The notes: a model not told the origin generated them from the letters alone. A stretch of DNA of 9,832 nucleotides from Beijerinckiaceae bacterium (GCA_947455285.1 CANGOK010000111.1:1-9832); one strand, 5' to 3'; counted from the first letter of the stretch, positions 1 through 6,434 are shown. Translations and numbers: made by a program.

Positions 1-1
1 C

Positions 2-247
2 GCGCGCATCAAGGCCTTGCCGCTGCGCCTCACCGGCGTGCGCCCCATCGCCCGCGCCATTTCGAGTGCGGGAGGCCTGCGTTTTTCTGATGTGACGCCG
101 GAGCTGATGGTTCGTGCGCGCCCCGGCCTCTTCGTGGCGGGGGAAATGCTGGATTGGGAAGCCCCGACAGGCGGCTATCTCCTGCAGGCCTGCTTCGCCA
201 GCGGGCGCACGGCTGGCGAAGCGGCGGCGAAATTCGCCTACGGCTAA
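2..247 (+). CDS. TIGR03862/HI0933-family flavoprotein (NAD(P)/FAD-dependent oxidoreductase), C-terminal fragment
   Basis: Only the last 81 codons are inside the window; the frame is open from base 2 and ends at TAA. What is visible is the FAD-binding C-terminal part of the HI0933/BaiN-like flavoprotein family. The segment GLFVAGEMLDWEAPTGGYLL, around residues 46-65 of the fragment, matches the family signature in which G(L/V)F.AGE..D..APTGGY contacts the flavin. The preceding GGLRFSDVTPELM is the usual run-in. The wording EMLDWEAPTGGYLLQACFASG is closest to the proteobacterial TIGR03862 subgroup, whose substrate is not known. A TTG at 17 is only an internal codon, not a start. The gene ends 51 bp before the IclR-family gene on the same strand. 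The family call is firm; the cellular role is unknown. Confidence 0.85.
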   Translation, partial: ARIKALPLRLTGVRPIARAISSAGGLRFSDVTPELMVRARPGLFVAGEMLDWEAPTGGYLLQACFASGRTAGEAAAKFAYG

Positions 248-298
248 ACAAAGCTTCGATCCCTTTTCATTTGCCCGATTGCGGTTATTGTCTGACCA

Positions 299-1060
299 AT
301 GAAGAGTCTCGAAAAGATGATCGGCATTCTCGACCTGTTCGAAGATGCGGAAATGGAGTGGACGCCGGAGGCCATGGCCGAGCGGCTCGACCTCACGCGT
401 TCGACGCTCTACCGCTATCTGAAGGTTCTGGCCGACGCGGGGCTTCTGACCTCGCTTCCCGGCGTCGGCTATACGCTTGGCCCCCGCATCGCCGAACTCG
501 ACTTCCGCATGCGCCGCAGCGATCCGCTCATCACCGCAAGCCGCCCCGTCATGGCGGAGCTGATCGGCGAGGTTCCGGGAATCGCGCTTTTATGCCGGCG
601 CTATCGCGGGCTCGTGCTCTGCGTGCATCAGGAAGCAAGCCGGGGGATCGGCTTTCGCTCGGCCTATGAGCGCGGCAGCGCAAGGCCTCTGCTGCGCGGC
701 GCCGCCTCGACGAGCATCCTCGCCCATCTGCCCGCAGCGGTCTTGCGCAAACAATATGAGAACGCGCCCCAGGACTTCGCGGAGGCAGGCCTTGGCGCGG
801 ACCTCGACGCAGTGCGCGCCCACTTGCGCGCGATCCGCCAACGCGGCGTTTCCGTCACGAAGGGCGACGTCGCCCCGGGCGTGACCGGCGTCGGCGCGCC
901 AATCTTTGATTCCAAGGGCGGCGTGGTCGGCTCGCTGAGCGTGACCATTGGCGAACCCGACCTTGCGCCAGAGCGGCTCGCCTTCGTATCAGAGCGCATC
1001 TCGTCAGGCGCAGCGATCGTCACCAAGGCCATCGCCCGCGAACCAGACGCGCATATCTAA
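299..1060 (+). CDS. IclR-family transcriptional regulator
   Basis: The 253-residue protein has the usual IclR length and layout. An N-terminal winged helix-turn-helix spans about residues 4-62, with the recognition helix in LTRSTLYRYLKVL (32-44) and the wing in LPGVGYTLG (53-61). A GAF-like effector domain covers about 78-245 and carries the family motif GD.APGVTGVGAPIFDSKGGVVGS at 189-212. IclR proteins bind DNA as dimers or tetramers and respond to small metabolites, often aromatic acids or central carbon compounds; the ligand here cannot be read from sequence. The ATG at 299 has no clear Shine-Dalgarno sequence, so translation may be leaderless or weak. The ATG at 317 (residue 7) would cut into the conserved SLEK.I.IL start and is less likely. 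The oxidoreductase gene begins 32 bp downstream and is a plausible target or operon partner. The N-terminal HTH is slightly short compared with longer family members. Confidence 0.93.
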   Translation: MKSLEKMIGILDLFEDAEMEWTPEAMAERLDLTRSTLYRYLKVLADAGLLTSLPGVGYTLGPRIAELDFRMRRSDPLITASRPVMAELIGEVPGIALLCRRYRGLVLCVHQEASRGIGFRSAYERGSARPLLRGAASTSILAHLPAAVLRKQYENAPQDFAEAGLGADLDAVRAHLRAIRQRGVSVTKGDVAPGVTGVGAPIFDSKGGVVGSLSVTIGEPDLAPERLAFVSERISSGAAIVTKAIAREPDAHI

Positions 1061-1092
1061 TCTCGCAAACCGCACTCTGAGGGAGTCTCGCC

Positions 1093-2082
1093 ATGACCTT
1101 GCCCGCCACCATGACGGCCATCGCCATCACCAGTCACGGCGGACCGGAGGTTCTGCAGCCGGAGACGCGCCCCCTGCCAGAACTCGGCCCCGGCGAAATC
1201 CTCGTCAAGGTTGAGGCGGCGGGCGTGAACCGTCCCGACATTTCCCAGCGCATCGGCCGCTATCCGCCCCCGCCTGGCGCCTCGGACCTGCCGGGCCTCG
1301 AAATCGCGGGTGAGGTCGTGGCGCTCGGCGAAGGCGCAACCGAGTGGAAGATCGGAGACAAGGTCTGCGCGCTCGCCCATGGCGGGGGCTATGCGGAATA
1401 TTGCAAAGTGCACGAAAGCCACGCCCTGCCGGCGCCAAAGGGGCTTTCCATGGTCGAGGCGGCCGCCCTGCCCGAGACCTTCTTCACGGTCTGGGTGAAC
1501 GCTTTTGACATGGCGGGGCTGAAGGCCGGGGAATGGCTGCTGGTCCATGGCGGATCGTCCGGCATCGGCACCACCGCGATCATGCTGGCCAAGGCCTTCG
1601 GAGCGAAAGTCATCGCGACAGCCGGTTCAGATGAAAAGTGCGACGCCTGCCGCAAGCTCGGCGCGGACGCCGCGATCAATTACAAGACAACCGATTTCGT
1701 GCCAGCCGTCATGGAGATCACCGGCGGCCATGGCGCCGATGTCATCCTCGACATGGTGGGGGGCCCCTATGTGGAGCGCAACCACCAATGCGCGGCCATG
1801 GACGGGCGCGTCGCCCAGATCGCCTTCATGCAGGGCGTCAAGGCGGACCTGCGTTTCCTCAGCCAGAGGCGCATCCGCCACATGGGCTCGACTTTGCGCC
1901 CCCGCACCGTCGCCGAAAAGGGCGCCATCGCCGCCGCCCTGCGCGAAAAGGTCTGGCCCCTGATCGAAGCGGGCAGGATCCGCCCCGTGATGGACTCGAC
2001 CTTTCCGCTCCGCGAGGCGTCCAGAGCCCACGAGCGGCTGGAGACGTCGCAGCATATCGGCAAGGTGGTGCTGAAGGTCTGA
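1093..2082 (+). CDS. PIG3-type NAD(P)H-quinone oxidoreductase (zinc-independent MDR family)
   Basis: This 329-residue protein belongs to the medium-chain dehydrogenase/reductase superfamily, quinone oxidoreductase branch (TIGR02824, PIG3-like). It probably reduces quinones or other conjugated carbonyls in the cytosol with NADPH. The GroES-like catalytic fold starts near residue 33 (GPGEILVKVEAAGVNRPDIS). The Rossmann cofactor site is HGGSSGIGTTAI at 152-163, followed by GAKVIATAGSDEKC. ADVILDMVGGPY at 215-226 and the C-terminal HIGKVVLKV end are typical of PIG3 proteins. The structural-zinc cysteines of alcohol dehydrogenases are absent. The start at 1093 has AGGGAG at 1080-1085 with 7-base spacing; a second ATG at 1111 fits the usual family N terminus but lacks a ribosome site of its own. 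It follows the IclR-family gene by 32 bp and may be regulated by it (inference from position only). Confidence 0.93.
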   Translation: MTLPATMTAIAITSHGGPEVLQPETRPLPELGPGEILVKVEAAGVNRPDISQRIGRYPPPPGASDLPGLEIAGEVVALGEGATEWKIGDKVCALAHGGGYAEYCKVHESHALPAPKGLSMVEAAALPETFFTVWVNAFDMAGLKAGEWLLVHGGSSGIGTTAIMLAKAFGAKVIATAGSDEKCDACRKLGADAAINYKTTDFVPAVMEITGGHGADVILDMVGGPYVERNHQCAAMDGRVAQIAFMQGVKADLRFLSQRRIRHMGSTLRPRTVAEKGAIAAALREKVWPLIEAGRIRPVMDSTFPLREASRAHERLETSQHIGKVVLKV

Positions 2083-2101
2083 CCGGGATTTAAGGGAATC
2101 G

Positions 2102-2130
2102 TTGCTTTCCTGAACCCCAGAGCGTATATC
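2102..2130 (+). promoter_or_regulatory. Possible sigma-70-type promoter for trcR
   Basis: A TTGCTT box (2102-2107) is separated by 17 bases from TATATC (2125-2130). Each matches the consensus only partly, but the spacing is ideal and the AT-rich -10 stands out in GC-rich surroundings. A start of transcription near 2137 would give a leader of about 110 bases before the trcR ATG. Read by eye only. Confidence 0.35.
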
Positions 2131-2159
2131 TGAGGCTCCCCATCATGGATGTCGAGTTT

Positions 2160-2231
2160 GAGGCTGTAGCCTCGGCCAGGCGAAAGCCCGGCGGGGCTCG
2201 CGCCCGACTGACCACGCCGCGCTGTGGCGCG
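2160..2231 (+). promoter_or_regulatory. Structured 5' leader of trcR: three consecutive small hairpins
   Basis: Three perfect 5-bp stems, each with a 4-base loop, lie one after another just ahead of the ribosome site. GAGGC/GCCTC is at 2160-2173 (loop TGTA), AGCCC/GGGCT at 2185-2198 (loop GGCG), and CGCGC/GCGCG at 2218-2231 (loop TGTG). A further GAGGCT copy at 2132-2137 could compete for the AGCCTC at 2168-2173. It matches no riboswitch class I know. Short stems are common by chance in GC-rich DNA. Confidence 0.3.
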
Positions 2232-2232
2232 C

Positions 2233-2239
2233 AAAGGAG
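2233..2239 (+). promoter_or_regulatory. Ribosome binding site fixing the trcR start
   Basis: AAAGGAG is a strong Shine-Dalgarno sequence, 7 bases before the ATG at 2247. It decides against the longer in-frame start at 2145. Confidence 0.8.
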
Positions 2240-2246
2240 ATTGCTG

Positions 2247-2966
2247 ATGAGCGACGCCCCGCTGATGCCCAAAGCGACGGCCGTATGGCTTGTTGAGAAC
2301 ACCTCGCTGACCTTCGATCAGATCGCCGACTTCTGCAAACTTCACCCGCTCGAGGTGAAAGGCATCGCCGATGGCGAAGTGGCGGCCGGGATCAAGGGTC
2401 ACGACCCCATCACCTCGAACCAGCTCACCCGCGAAGAAATCGCGCGTGGCGAGGGCGACCAGAACCATCACCTGCGTCTCGCGGTCTCGAAGGTCAGCAT
2501 TCCCGAGATGAAGTCGCGCGGCAAGCGCTACACGCCGAAGTCGCGCCGCGAGCATCGCCCCAACGCGATCCTTTGGCTGCTGCGCAACCATCCCGAACTC
2601 AAGGACGCGCAGATCATGCGCCTTGCGGGCACCACCAAGTCGACCCTCCAGTCGATCCGCGACCGCACCCACTGGAACGCAGCCAACCTGACGCCGATGG
2701 ATCCCGTGACGCTGGGCATGTGCTCGCAGATGGACCTCGACATGGAAGTCGCGCGCGGCAACAAGGAGCGTCCGCAGCAGGCGCTCGATCAGGGCGCGAT
2801 GCTGCTCCCCGCCGAGGTCACAACCGCCCCGCGCGCCGAGCAGACGTTCAGTCAGGAAGACGTCTTCGGCAAGAGCCAGTCCCCGGCCCCGGCGCGCGAA
2901 GAACACGAGGAATTCGACCTCGACTCGGTCTTCTCGAAGCTCAAGGACCTCAAGGTCAAGGAATAA
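2247..2966 (+). CDS. trcR: Cell cycle transcriptional regulator TrcR (DUF1013)
   Basis: The 239-residue product is a DUF1013 protein, a family found in Alphaproteobacteria. The Caulobacter member, TrcR, associates with RNA polymerase and influences cell-cycle promoters (established knowledge). The N terminus MSDAPLMPKATAVWLVENTS is the highly conserved family start. A first helix-turn-helix-like segment is TFDQIADFCKLHPLEVKGIADG at 22-43, and a second is LKDAQIMRLAGTTKSTLQSIRDR at about 118-140. A basic stretch (KSRGKRYTPKSRREHR, 89-104) lies between them. The tail from about 190 is acidic and proline-rich, ending FDLDSVFSKLKDLKVKE, and is probably flexible until the last short helix. The start at 2247 is chosen from the ribosome site and family conservation; an upstream in-frame ATG at 2145 would add 34 arginine-rich residues. 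The gene stands alone and ends in a strong terminator. Confidence 0.93.
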   Translation: MSDAPLMPKATAVWLVENTSLTFDQIADFCKLHPLEVKGIADGEVAAGIKGHDPITSNQLTREEIARGEGDQNHHLRLAVSKVSIPEMKSRGKRYTPKSRREHRPNAILWLLRNHPELKDAQIMRLAGTTKSTLQSIRDRTHWNAANLTPMDPVTLGMCSQMDLDMEVARGNKERPQQALDQGAMLLPAEVTTAPRAEQTFSQEDVFGKSQSPAPAREEHEEFDLDSVFSKLKDLKVKE

Positions 2967-2989
2967 GGCCCGAAGGGCTCCAGACAAAC

Positions 2990-3027
2990 AAACGCCGACG
3001 TCCCAGCGACGTCGGCGTTTTTATTTA
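2990..3027. terminator. Bidirectional rho-independent terminator between trcR and the TPR lipoprotein gene
   Basis: A perfect 13-bp inverted repeat, AAACGCCGACGTC at 2990-3002 and GACGTCGGCGTTT at 3008-3020, encloses the loop CCAGC. On the + strand it runs into TTTTTATTTAA. On the - strand the stem ends in TTTGTTTGTCTGG, so it can also stop transcripts of the convergent gene, whose stop codon is 13 bases away. Confidence 0.93.
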
Positions 3028-3039
3028 AGGAAAGAGTTT

Positions 3040-3939
3040 TTACGCCCGACCGACGCGACCCTGCCCTTCGCGGGCGAGCTTGTTGCCGGGATCGACCACG
3101 AGGGCGCGGCCATAGGATTCGCTCGCCTTGGTCTTGTTGCCCTGCTTTTCATAAGCCAGCCCCAGACCCGCCCATGCGTCAGCATTGCGGTTGTCCACAT
3201 TGAGGGCGGCGTTGAAATCCTCGATCGCCAGATCGAGCTTGCCGGTCACGGTCAGGCTCTGGGCGCGCGCCTGGTAGGGCGCGGCGGCGAAGGGGTTGCG
3301 GTCGATGGCGTTGTCGAAATCGGTGATGGCGCGAGCGTGGTCGCCATTGCGCTGATGGATGAGCCCGCGCGCATGGAAGGCCTGCGCCTCTTCCGGATTG
3401 AGTCGGATTGCCTGATCAAGGTCCGCCATGGCCTCCTGCAGGCTGCCCTGCGCCCGCAACAGATTCGCGCGGCCGAGATAGGCGGGGGCATGGCGGGGAT
3501 TGGCCGTGATGGCGCGGCCGAAGTCAGCCAGCGCAAGATCGTTCTTGCCGATCTGGCGCTCGGCGAGCGCGCGATTCGTATAGGCTGAGGCATGGTTGGC
3601 GTCGAGCCGGATCGCCTGACTGAAATCGGCGATCGCGTCCTGATAGCGCCCAGCGCGGGCGTAGGCGGCGCCGCGGGTGTTATAGGGCTCGGGCGAATTG
3701 GGATTGCGCTTCACCACATCGCTCAGGGAGGCGATGTTCTGGCTGAAGGAACCATCCGGCGCCTCGACTTCCGCGATCCGGGGCGTGGAAGCCGAAAGGC
3801 CGCCGCCCATGCCGCCAAGGCCCATTTCGCAGCCGCCAACCAGCAAGCCAGCCGCCGTGGCCAGAGCCAGCGGGATCATGGAATGAGCTTTGATCGGGTG
3901 GGGACGGGCGGTGGTCATCAAGGCGCACTCTGTTCGCAT
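3040..3939 (-). CDS. TPR-repeat lipoprotein
   Basis: This 299-residue protein has a lipoprotein signal: a basic N-region (R12, K17), a hydrophobic stretch MIPLALATAAGLL (21-33) and a lipobox LVGGC with the lipidated cysteine at residue 37. A glycine-rich linker (EMGLGGMGGGLSAST) follows. Residues 81-284 are six TPR repeats of exactly 34 residues each with no insertions, every one showing the W/Y-G-A-P type helix pair (for example YNTRGAAYARAGRYQDAIADFSQAI). TPR lipoproteins serve as docking scaffolds in the envelope; the resemblance is to NlpI/PilF-like proteins, but no exact function can be named. The start is uncertain: ATG at 3939, at 3918 or at 3879, putting the cysteine at 37, 30 or 17. 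The 3918 start gives the most normal signal peptide. No strong ribosome site precedes any of them. Confidence 0.88.
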   Translation of the reverse strand: MRTECALMTTARPHPIKAHSMIPLALATAAGLLVGGCEMGLGGMGGGLSASTPRIAEVEAPDGSFSQNIASLSDVVKRNPNSPEPYNTRGAAYARAGRYQDAIADFSQAIRLDANHASAYTNRALAERQIGKNDLALADFGRAITANPRHAPAYLGRANLLRAQGSLQEAMADLDQAIRLNPEEAQAFHARGLIHQRNGDHARAITDFDNAIDRNPFAAAPYQARAQSLTVTGKLDLAIEDFNAALNVDNRNADAWAGLGLAYEKQGNKTKASESYGRALVVDPGNKLAREGQGRVGRA

Positions 3940-3971
3940 GAGCCGGAAGCAAGGCCGTAAGGGTACCTCGC

Positions 3972-4004
3972 AAGGCTTAAGATAGTCTCAACCTTTCAAG
4001 CCTT
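3972..4004. repeat. Inverted repeat upstream of the TPR lipoprotein gene
   Basis: AAGGCTT (3972-3978) and AAGCCTT (3998-4004) form a 7-bp inverted repeat separated by 19 bases, 33 to 65 bases upstream of the first lipoprotein start. It lies where a promoter or operator would be expected. It could be chance. Confidence 0.3.
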
Positions 4005-4025
4005 CTCAATGAGGCGAGACTACGG

Positions 4026-4046
4026 CGCCTGCCGCAGGGGCAGGCG
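4026..4046. repeat. Hairpin between rpsU and the TPR lipoprotein gene
   Basis: CGCCTGCC (4026-4033) and GGCAGGCG (4039-4046) form a perfect 8-bp stem around a 5-base loop. No T-tract follows on either strand, so it is not a classical terminator. It may be a second barrier behind the rpsU terminator or part of the upstream region of the lipoprotein gene. Confidence 0.45.
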
Positions 4047-4065
4047 AAATGCGGGCGGGGAGCCC

Positions 4066-4107
4066 AAAAAGCTACGGCGCCAGTGAACCCGCAGGTCCGT
4101 GGCGCCG
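4066..4107 (-). terminator. Rho-independent terminator of rpsU
   Basis: Read on the - strand, CGGCGCCA pairs with TGGCGCCG (outer 8 bp, 4107-4100 and 4082-4075). Inside, GGACC pairs with GGTTC including one G-T pair, around a TGCG loop. The hairpin is followed after three bases by CTTTTTGGG (T-run at 4070-4066). It begins 28 bases after the rpsU stop codon. Confidence 0.65.
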
Positions 4108-4134
4108 GAAAATTTTCAGAACCGAATGGTCGGA

Positions 4135-4377
4135 TTAGCGACGAGCGCCCATCTCGGGCTTCGGCTTCATGGGCAGAAGGCCTTCGCGCTGCATCTTCTT
4201 GCGGGCGAGCTTGCGGGCGCGGCGCACGGCCTCAGCCTGCTCGCGGGCGCGCTTCTCGGAGGGCTTCTCGTAATGGCCGCGGAGCTTCATCTCGCGAAAA
4301 ATGCCCTCGCGCTGCATCTTCTTCTTGAGCGCCTTGAGGGCCTGGTCGACGTTGTTGTCACGGACGAGAACTTGCAC
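4135..4377 (-). CDS. rpsU: 30S ribosomal protein S21
   Basis: The 80-residue basic protein is ribosomal protein S21 of the small subunit, which sits near the anti-Shine-Dalgarno region of 16S rRNA and helps initiation. The family core is unmistakable: MQVLVRDNNVDQALKALKKK at 1-20, then MQREGIFREMKLRGHYEKPSEKRARE. The start is GTG at 4377, with AGGA at 4388-4385 on the - strand 7 bases away; no in-frame ATG exists upstream near it. The C-terminal part (about 51-80) is an extension rich in Arg and Lys, and it repeats the core heptapeptide KKMQREG (19-25 and 60-66). The gene lies 176 bp downstream of purK on the same strand, with a possible promoter of its own and a terminator behind it. Alphaproteobacteria often carry more than one S21 gene. 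Confidence 0.95.
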   Translation of the reverse strand: MQVLVRDNNVDQALKALKKKMQREGIFREMKLRGHYEKPSEKRAREQAEAVRRARKLARKKMQREGLLPMKPKPEMGARR

Positions 4378-4384
4378 GCATTCA

Positions 4385-4388
4385 TCCT
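4385..4388 (-). promoter_or_regulatory. Ribosome binding site supporting the GTG start of rpsU
   Basis: AGGA on the - strand is 7 bases before the GTG at 4377. The conserved S21 N terminus begins exactly at that codon. Confidence 0.6.
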
Positions 4389-4488
4389 GTCGTTGCGGCG
4401 AAATCCGCAGGGATCGCCGTGTTTGAGAGAGACCCCGATGGGGAGAAACTGGACGCAGGATCGCTTTGCGAGCCCACTGTTGGGGGTG

Positions 4489-4517
4489 CGGATACCAGAT
4501 GGCGTCCGGCTTGTCCA
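4489..4517 (-). promoter_or_regulatory. Possible promoter for rpsU
   Basis: On the - strand, TGGACA (4517-4512; five of six to the -35 consensus) is 17 bases from TATCCG (4494-4489). A TG one base before the -10 gives an extended -10 shape. The -10 match itself is weak. It lies just after the purK stop and would leave a leader of about 110 bases. Confidence 0.3.
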
Positions 4518-4553
4518 GCCGCAGCCCCCCTTTTCAGGCTGATTCAACCCCCT

Positions 4554-5639
4554 TCATTCGGGGAAAATCCGGGTGACATGCCCCATCTTTCGGCCAGCCC
4601 GCGCCTCGTGCTTCCCATAGAGGTGCACACAGGCCCCCGGCTCGGCCAAGAGGGCCGCCCAATCGTCGGCCTGCCTGCCGATGAGATTGCGCATTTCGAC
4701 CCGGCCATGGCGGCGCGTGGAGCCCAGAGGCCAGCCGCAAACGGCCCGCACATGCTGCTCGAACTGGGACGTGACCGCCCCGTCGGTGGTCCAGTGACCG
4801 GAATTATGAACACGGGGCGCGATCTCGTTGACGACGAGGCGCTCGCCGGCGCTATCCACAACATGGAACATCTCGACAGAGATTACGCCCACATATTCGA
4901 GCGCCCCAGCGATGCGCGCGGCCATGGCGACAGCCTCCCCCGCCGTCTCCGCAGCCATGCGGGCGGGAACCGTGGTCAGGGCGAGGATGTGATTCTCATG
5001 GGCGTTTTCGCAGACGTCAAAGGCGGCGAAAGAGCCATCGAGGCTACGCGCGCCGACCACCGAGACCTCGCGGGTGAACGGCACGAGGCCCTCAAGGATG
5101 CAGGGCGCGCCGCCAAGCGCCGCCCAACTCTCAGCCACATCCATGCCCTCGCGGATCATGATCTGGCCCTTGCCGTCATAGCCAAAGCGCCTGGTCTTGA
5201 GGATGGCGGGACGGCCAAGCGTGGCGAGCGCACGCTCTAGGCCCGCGGCGTCGTCCACCTCAAGGAAAGGCGCGGTGGGGATGCCAAGATCGTTGAGGAA
5301 GCGCTTCTCGACCGCACGGTCCTGCGTGGTCGCGAGGGCCGAAGGGCCGGGGCGGACGGGCAGCCGCGCGGCAAGAAACTCAGCCGTATGAGCGGGCACG
5401 TTCTCGAATTCATAGGTGACGACGCCGACGAGGGCCGCCAGACGGGCGAGCGCCGCCTCGTCCTCGTAACCAGCGATGATGGTTTCGGCCGCGACGTCGC
5501 AGGCCGGGCCGCTTTCGGGCGCATAGACGACGCAACGAATCCCAAGCCGAGCCGCCGCCATGGCGATCATGCGGCCCAGCTGGCCAGAACCCAAGATCCC
5601 GATGGCTGCGCCGGGAGACAAAATCACGCTATCCGCCAT
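4554..5639 (-). CDS. purK: 5-(carboxyamino)imidazole ribonucleotide synthase (N5-CAIR synthetase)
   Basis: PurK uses ATP and bicarbonate to carboxylate AIR to N5-CAIR in de novo purine synthesis. The 361-residue length is typical. The N-terminal dinucleotide-like fold starts with IGILGSGQLGRMIAMAAARL (13-32). The ATP-grasp domain shows LKTRRFGYDGKGQ at 147-159 (phosphate-binding loop), ILEGLVPFTREVSVVGAR at 181-198, and the metal-binding NEIAPRVHNSGHWT at 271-284. The C-terminal domain ends HLYGKHEARAGRKMGHVT at 339-356, which is diagnostic for PurK as against PurT or biotin carboxylases. No key residue is missing. The ATG at 5639 lies 3 bp after the purE stop, so the two are translated from one message and their products act one after the other. 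Confidence 0.97.
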   Translation of the reverse strand: MADSVILSPGAAIGILGSGQLGRMIAMAAARLGIRCVVYAPESGPACDVAAETIIAGYEDEAALARLAALVGVVTYEFENVPAHTAEFLAARLPVRPGPSALATTQDRAVEKRFLNDLGIPTAPFLEVDDAAGLERALATLGRPAILKTRRFGYDGKGQIMIREGMDVAESWAALGGAPCILEGLVPFTREVSVVGARSLDGSFAAFDVCENAHENHILALTTVPARMAAETAGEAVAMAARIAGALEYVGVISVEMFHVVDSAGERLVVNEIAPRVHNSGHWTTDGAVTSQFEQHVRAVCGWPLGSTRRHGRVEMRNLIGRQADDWAALLAEPGACVHLYGKHEARAGRKMGHVTRIFPE

Positions 5640-5642
5640 GGA

Positions 5643-6149
5643 TCAGGCCCCGGCCGGATCATCGACGGGGCGCTCGTTCACCGAAGCCGTCTGGCGCGCG
5701 CGGAAGGCGTCGAGCCGCTCCGCCAGCGCAGGATCGTTGAGGGCAAGCACCGCCACAGCCAGAAGGGCTGCATTGGTCGCGCCAGCCTTGCCGATGGCGA
5801 GGGTGCCAACCGGCACGCCGGGGGGCATCTGTACGATGGAGAGGAGCGAATCGCGCCCCGAGAGAGTCTTGCTCTCGACCGGCACGCCAAAGACAGGCAG
5901 CGCGGTCATGGCCGCGGTCATGCCGGGCAGATGAGCGGCCCCGCCCGCGCCCGCGATGACGACCTTGAAGCCCTCCGCCTTCGCCCCCTTGGCGAAGTCC
6001 ACGAGCCGGTCAGGCGTGCGGTGAGCGGAGACGATGCGCGCGTCATAGGCGACGCCCAGCAAATCGAGGATTTCAGCGGCATGACGCATGGTCGGCCAGT
6101 CGGACTGGCTGCCCATGATGATGGCGATGGGAGGAGAGGTCTTTTCCAC
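5643..6149 (-). CDS. purE: 5-(carboxyamino)imidazole ribonucleotide mutase (N5-CAIR mutase, class I PurE)
   Basis: PurE converts N5-CAIR to CAIR, the step after PurK. The class I bacterial signatures are present: IAIIMGSQSDW near residues 8-18, with the Ser-Asp pair that binds substrate; SAHRTPDRL at 41-49, with the catalytic histidine; and GAGGAAHLPGM at 67-77. The GTG start at 6149 gives 168 residues, the usual length, and has CGGGA six bases upstream. Earlier in-frame ATGs at 6185 and 6209 would add 12 or 20 residues (a stretch with CHFCPNRPG) not expected in the family, and neither has a good ribosome site. The gene follows the DUF465 gene by about 70 bp and precedes purK by 3 bp. Confidence 0.95.
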   Translation of the reverse strand: MEKTSPPIAIIMGSQSDWPTMRHAAEILDLLGVAYDARIVSAHRTPDRLVDFAKGAKAEGFKVVIAGAGGAAHLPGMTAAMTALPVFGVPVESKTLSGRDSLLSIVQMPPGVPVGTLAIGKAGATNAALLAVAVLALNDPALAERLDAFRARQTASVNERPVDDPAGA

Positions 6150-6155
6150 GGCAAG

Positions 6156-6159
6156 TCCC
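6156..6159 (-). promoter_or_regulatory. Ribosome binding site favouring the GTG start of purE
   Basis: GGGA on the - strand is six bases before the GTG at 6149. It is moderate in strength but better than anything before the ATGs at 6185 or 6209. Confidence 0.45.
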
Positions 6160-6218
6160 GGTCTGTTCGGGCAAAAATGGCACATAGACCATGCCGTGGC
6201 CCGCCGCAAGTTTACCGC

Positions 6219-6434
6219 TCAGGCGATGATGTCCGGGGTCAGCTGATCTTCAAGGAAGGTGATGCGGTCGCGCAGGAGGAGCTTGCGCTTCTTGAGCCGC
6301 TGCAATTGCAACTGATCGACAGATCCGCCCGCCATCAGGGCCTCGATCACCGCGTCGAGATCGCGATGCTCTTCGCGCAGACGCACGAATTCTTCCTCCA
6401 ACGCGCTTCGCTCATTCGTGGTCATGTCAGACAT
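6219..6434 (-). CDS. DUF465 / YdcH-family small protein (first copy)
   Basis: The 71-residue protein is almost wholly helical and charged, with the DUF465 pattern: EEEFVRLREEHRDLDAVIEALM (residues 13-34), a short turn GGSVDQ, then LQLQRLKKRKLLLRDRITFLEDQL (41-64). Two antiparallel helices or a coiled coil are expected. The function of DUF465 proteins is not known. The start ATG at 6434 has only a weak ribosome site; a second ATG at 6425 (MTTNERSAL) is possible. It is the first gene of the run DUF465-purE-purK on the - strand, with about 70 bp to purE, so cotranscription is likely. It faces a second DUF465 gene across a 179-bp divergent region. Confidence 0.85.
   Translation of the reverse strand: MSDMTTNERSALEEEFVRLREEHRDLDAVIEALMAGGSVDQLQLQRLKKRKLLLRDRITFLEDQLTPDIIA

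Noticed and set aside
2145..2246. Longer in-frame start for trcR adding 34 residues
   Set aside because: The added residues are arginine-rich and not part of the family, and a strong ribosome site and the conserved N terminus both mark 2247.
1767..2987. 406-codon open frame on the - strand
   Set aside because: It is antisense to trcR and to the end of the oxidoreductase gene, runs through the trcR promoter region, and has no recognisable domain.
4034..4046. Hairpin 4026-4046 as the main terminator of rpsU
   Set aside because: It has no T-run, and a better hairpin with a T-run lies nearer to the gene at 4066-4107.
6150..6209. Longer purE starts at 6185 or 6209
   Set aside because: They add non-family residues and lack a ribosome site, while the GTG at 6149 has one and gives the usual length. 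Kept as alternatives in the purE entry.
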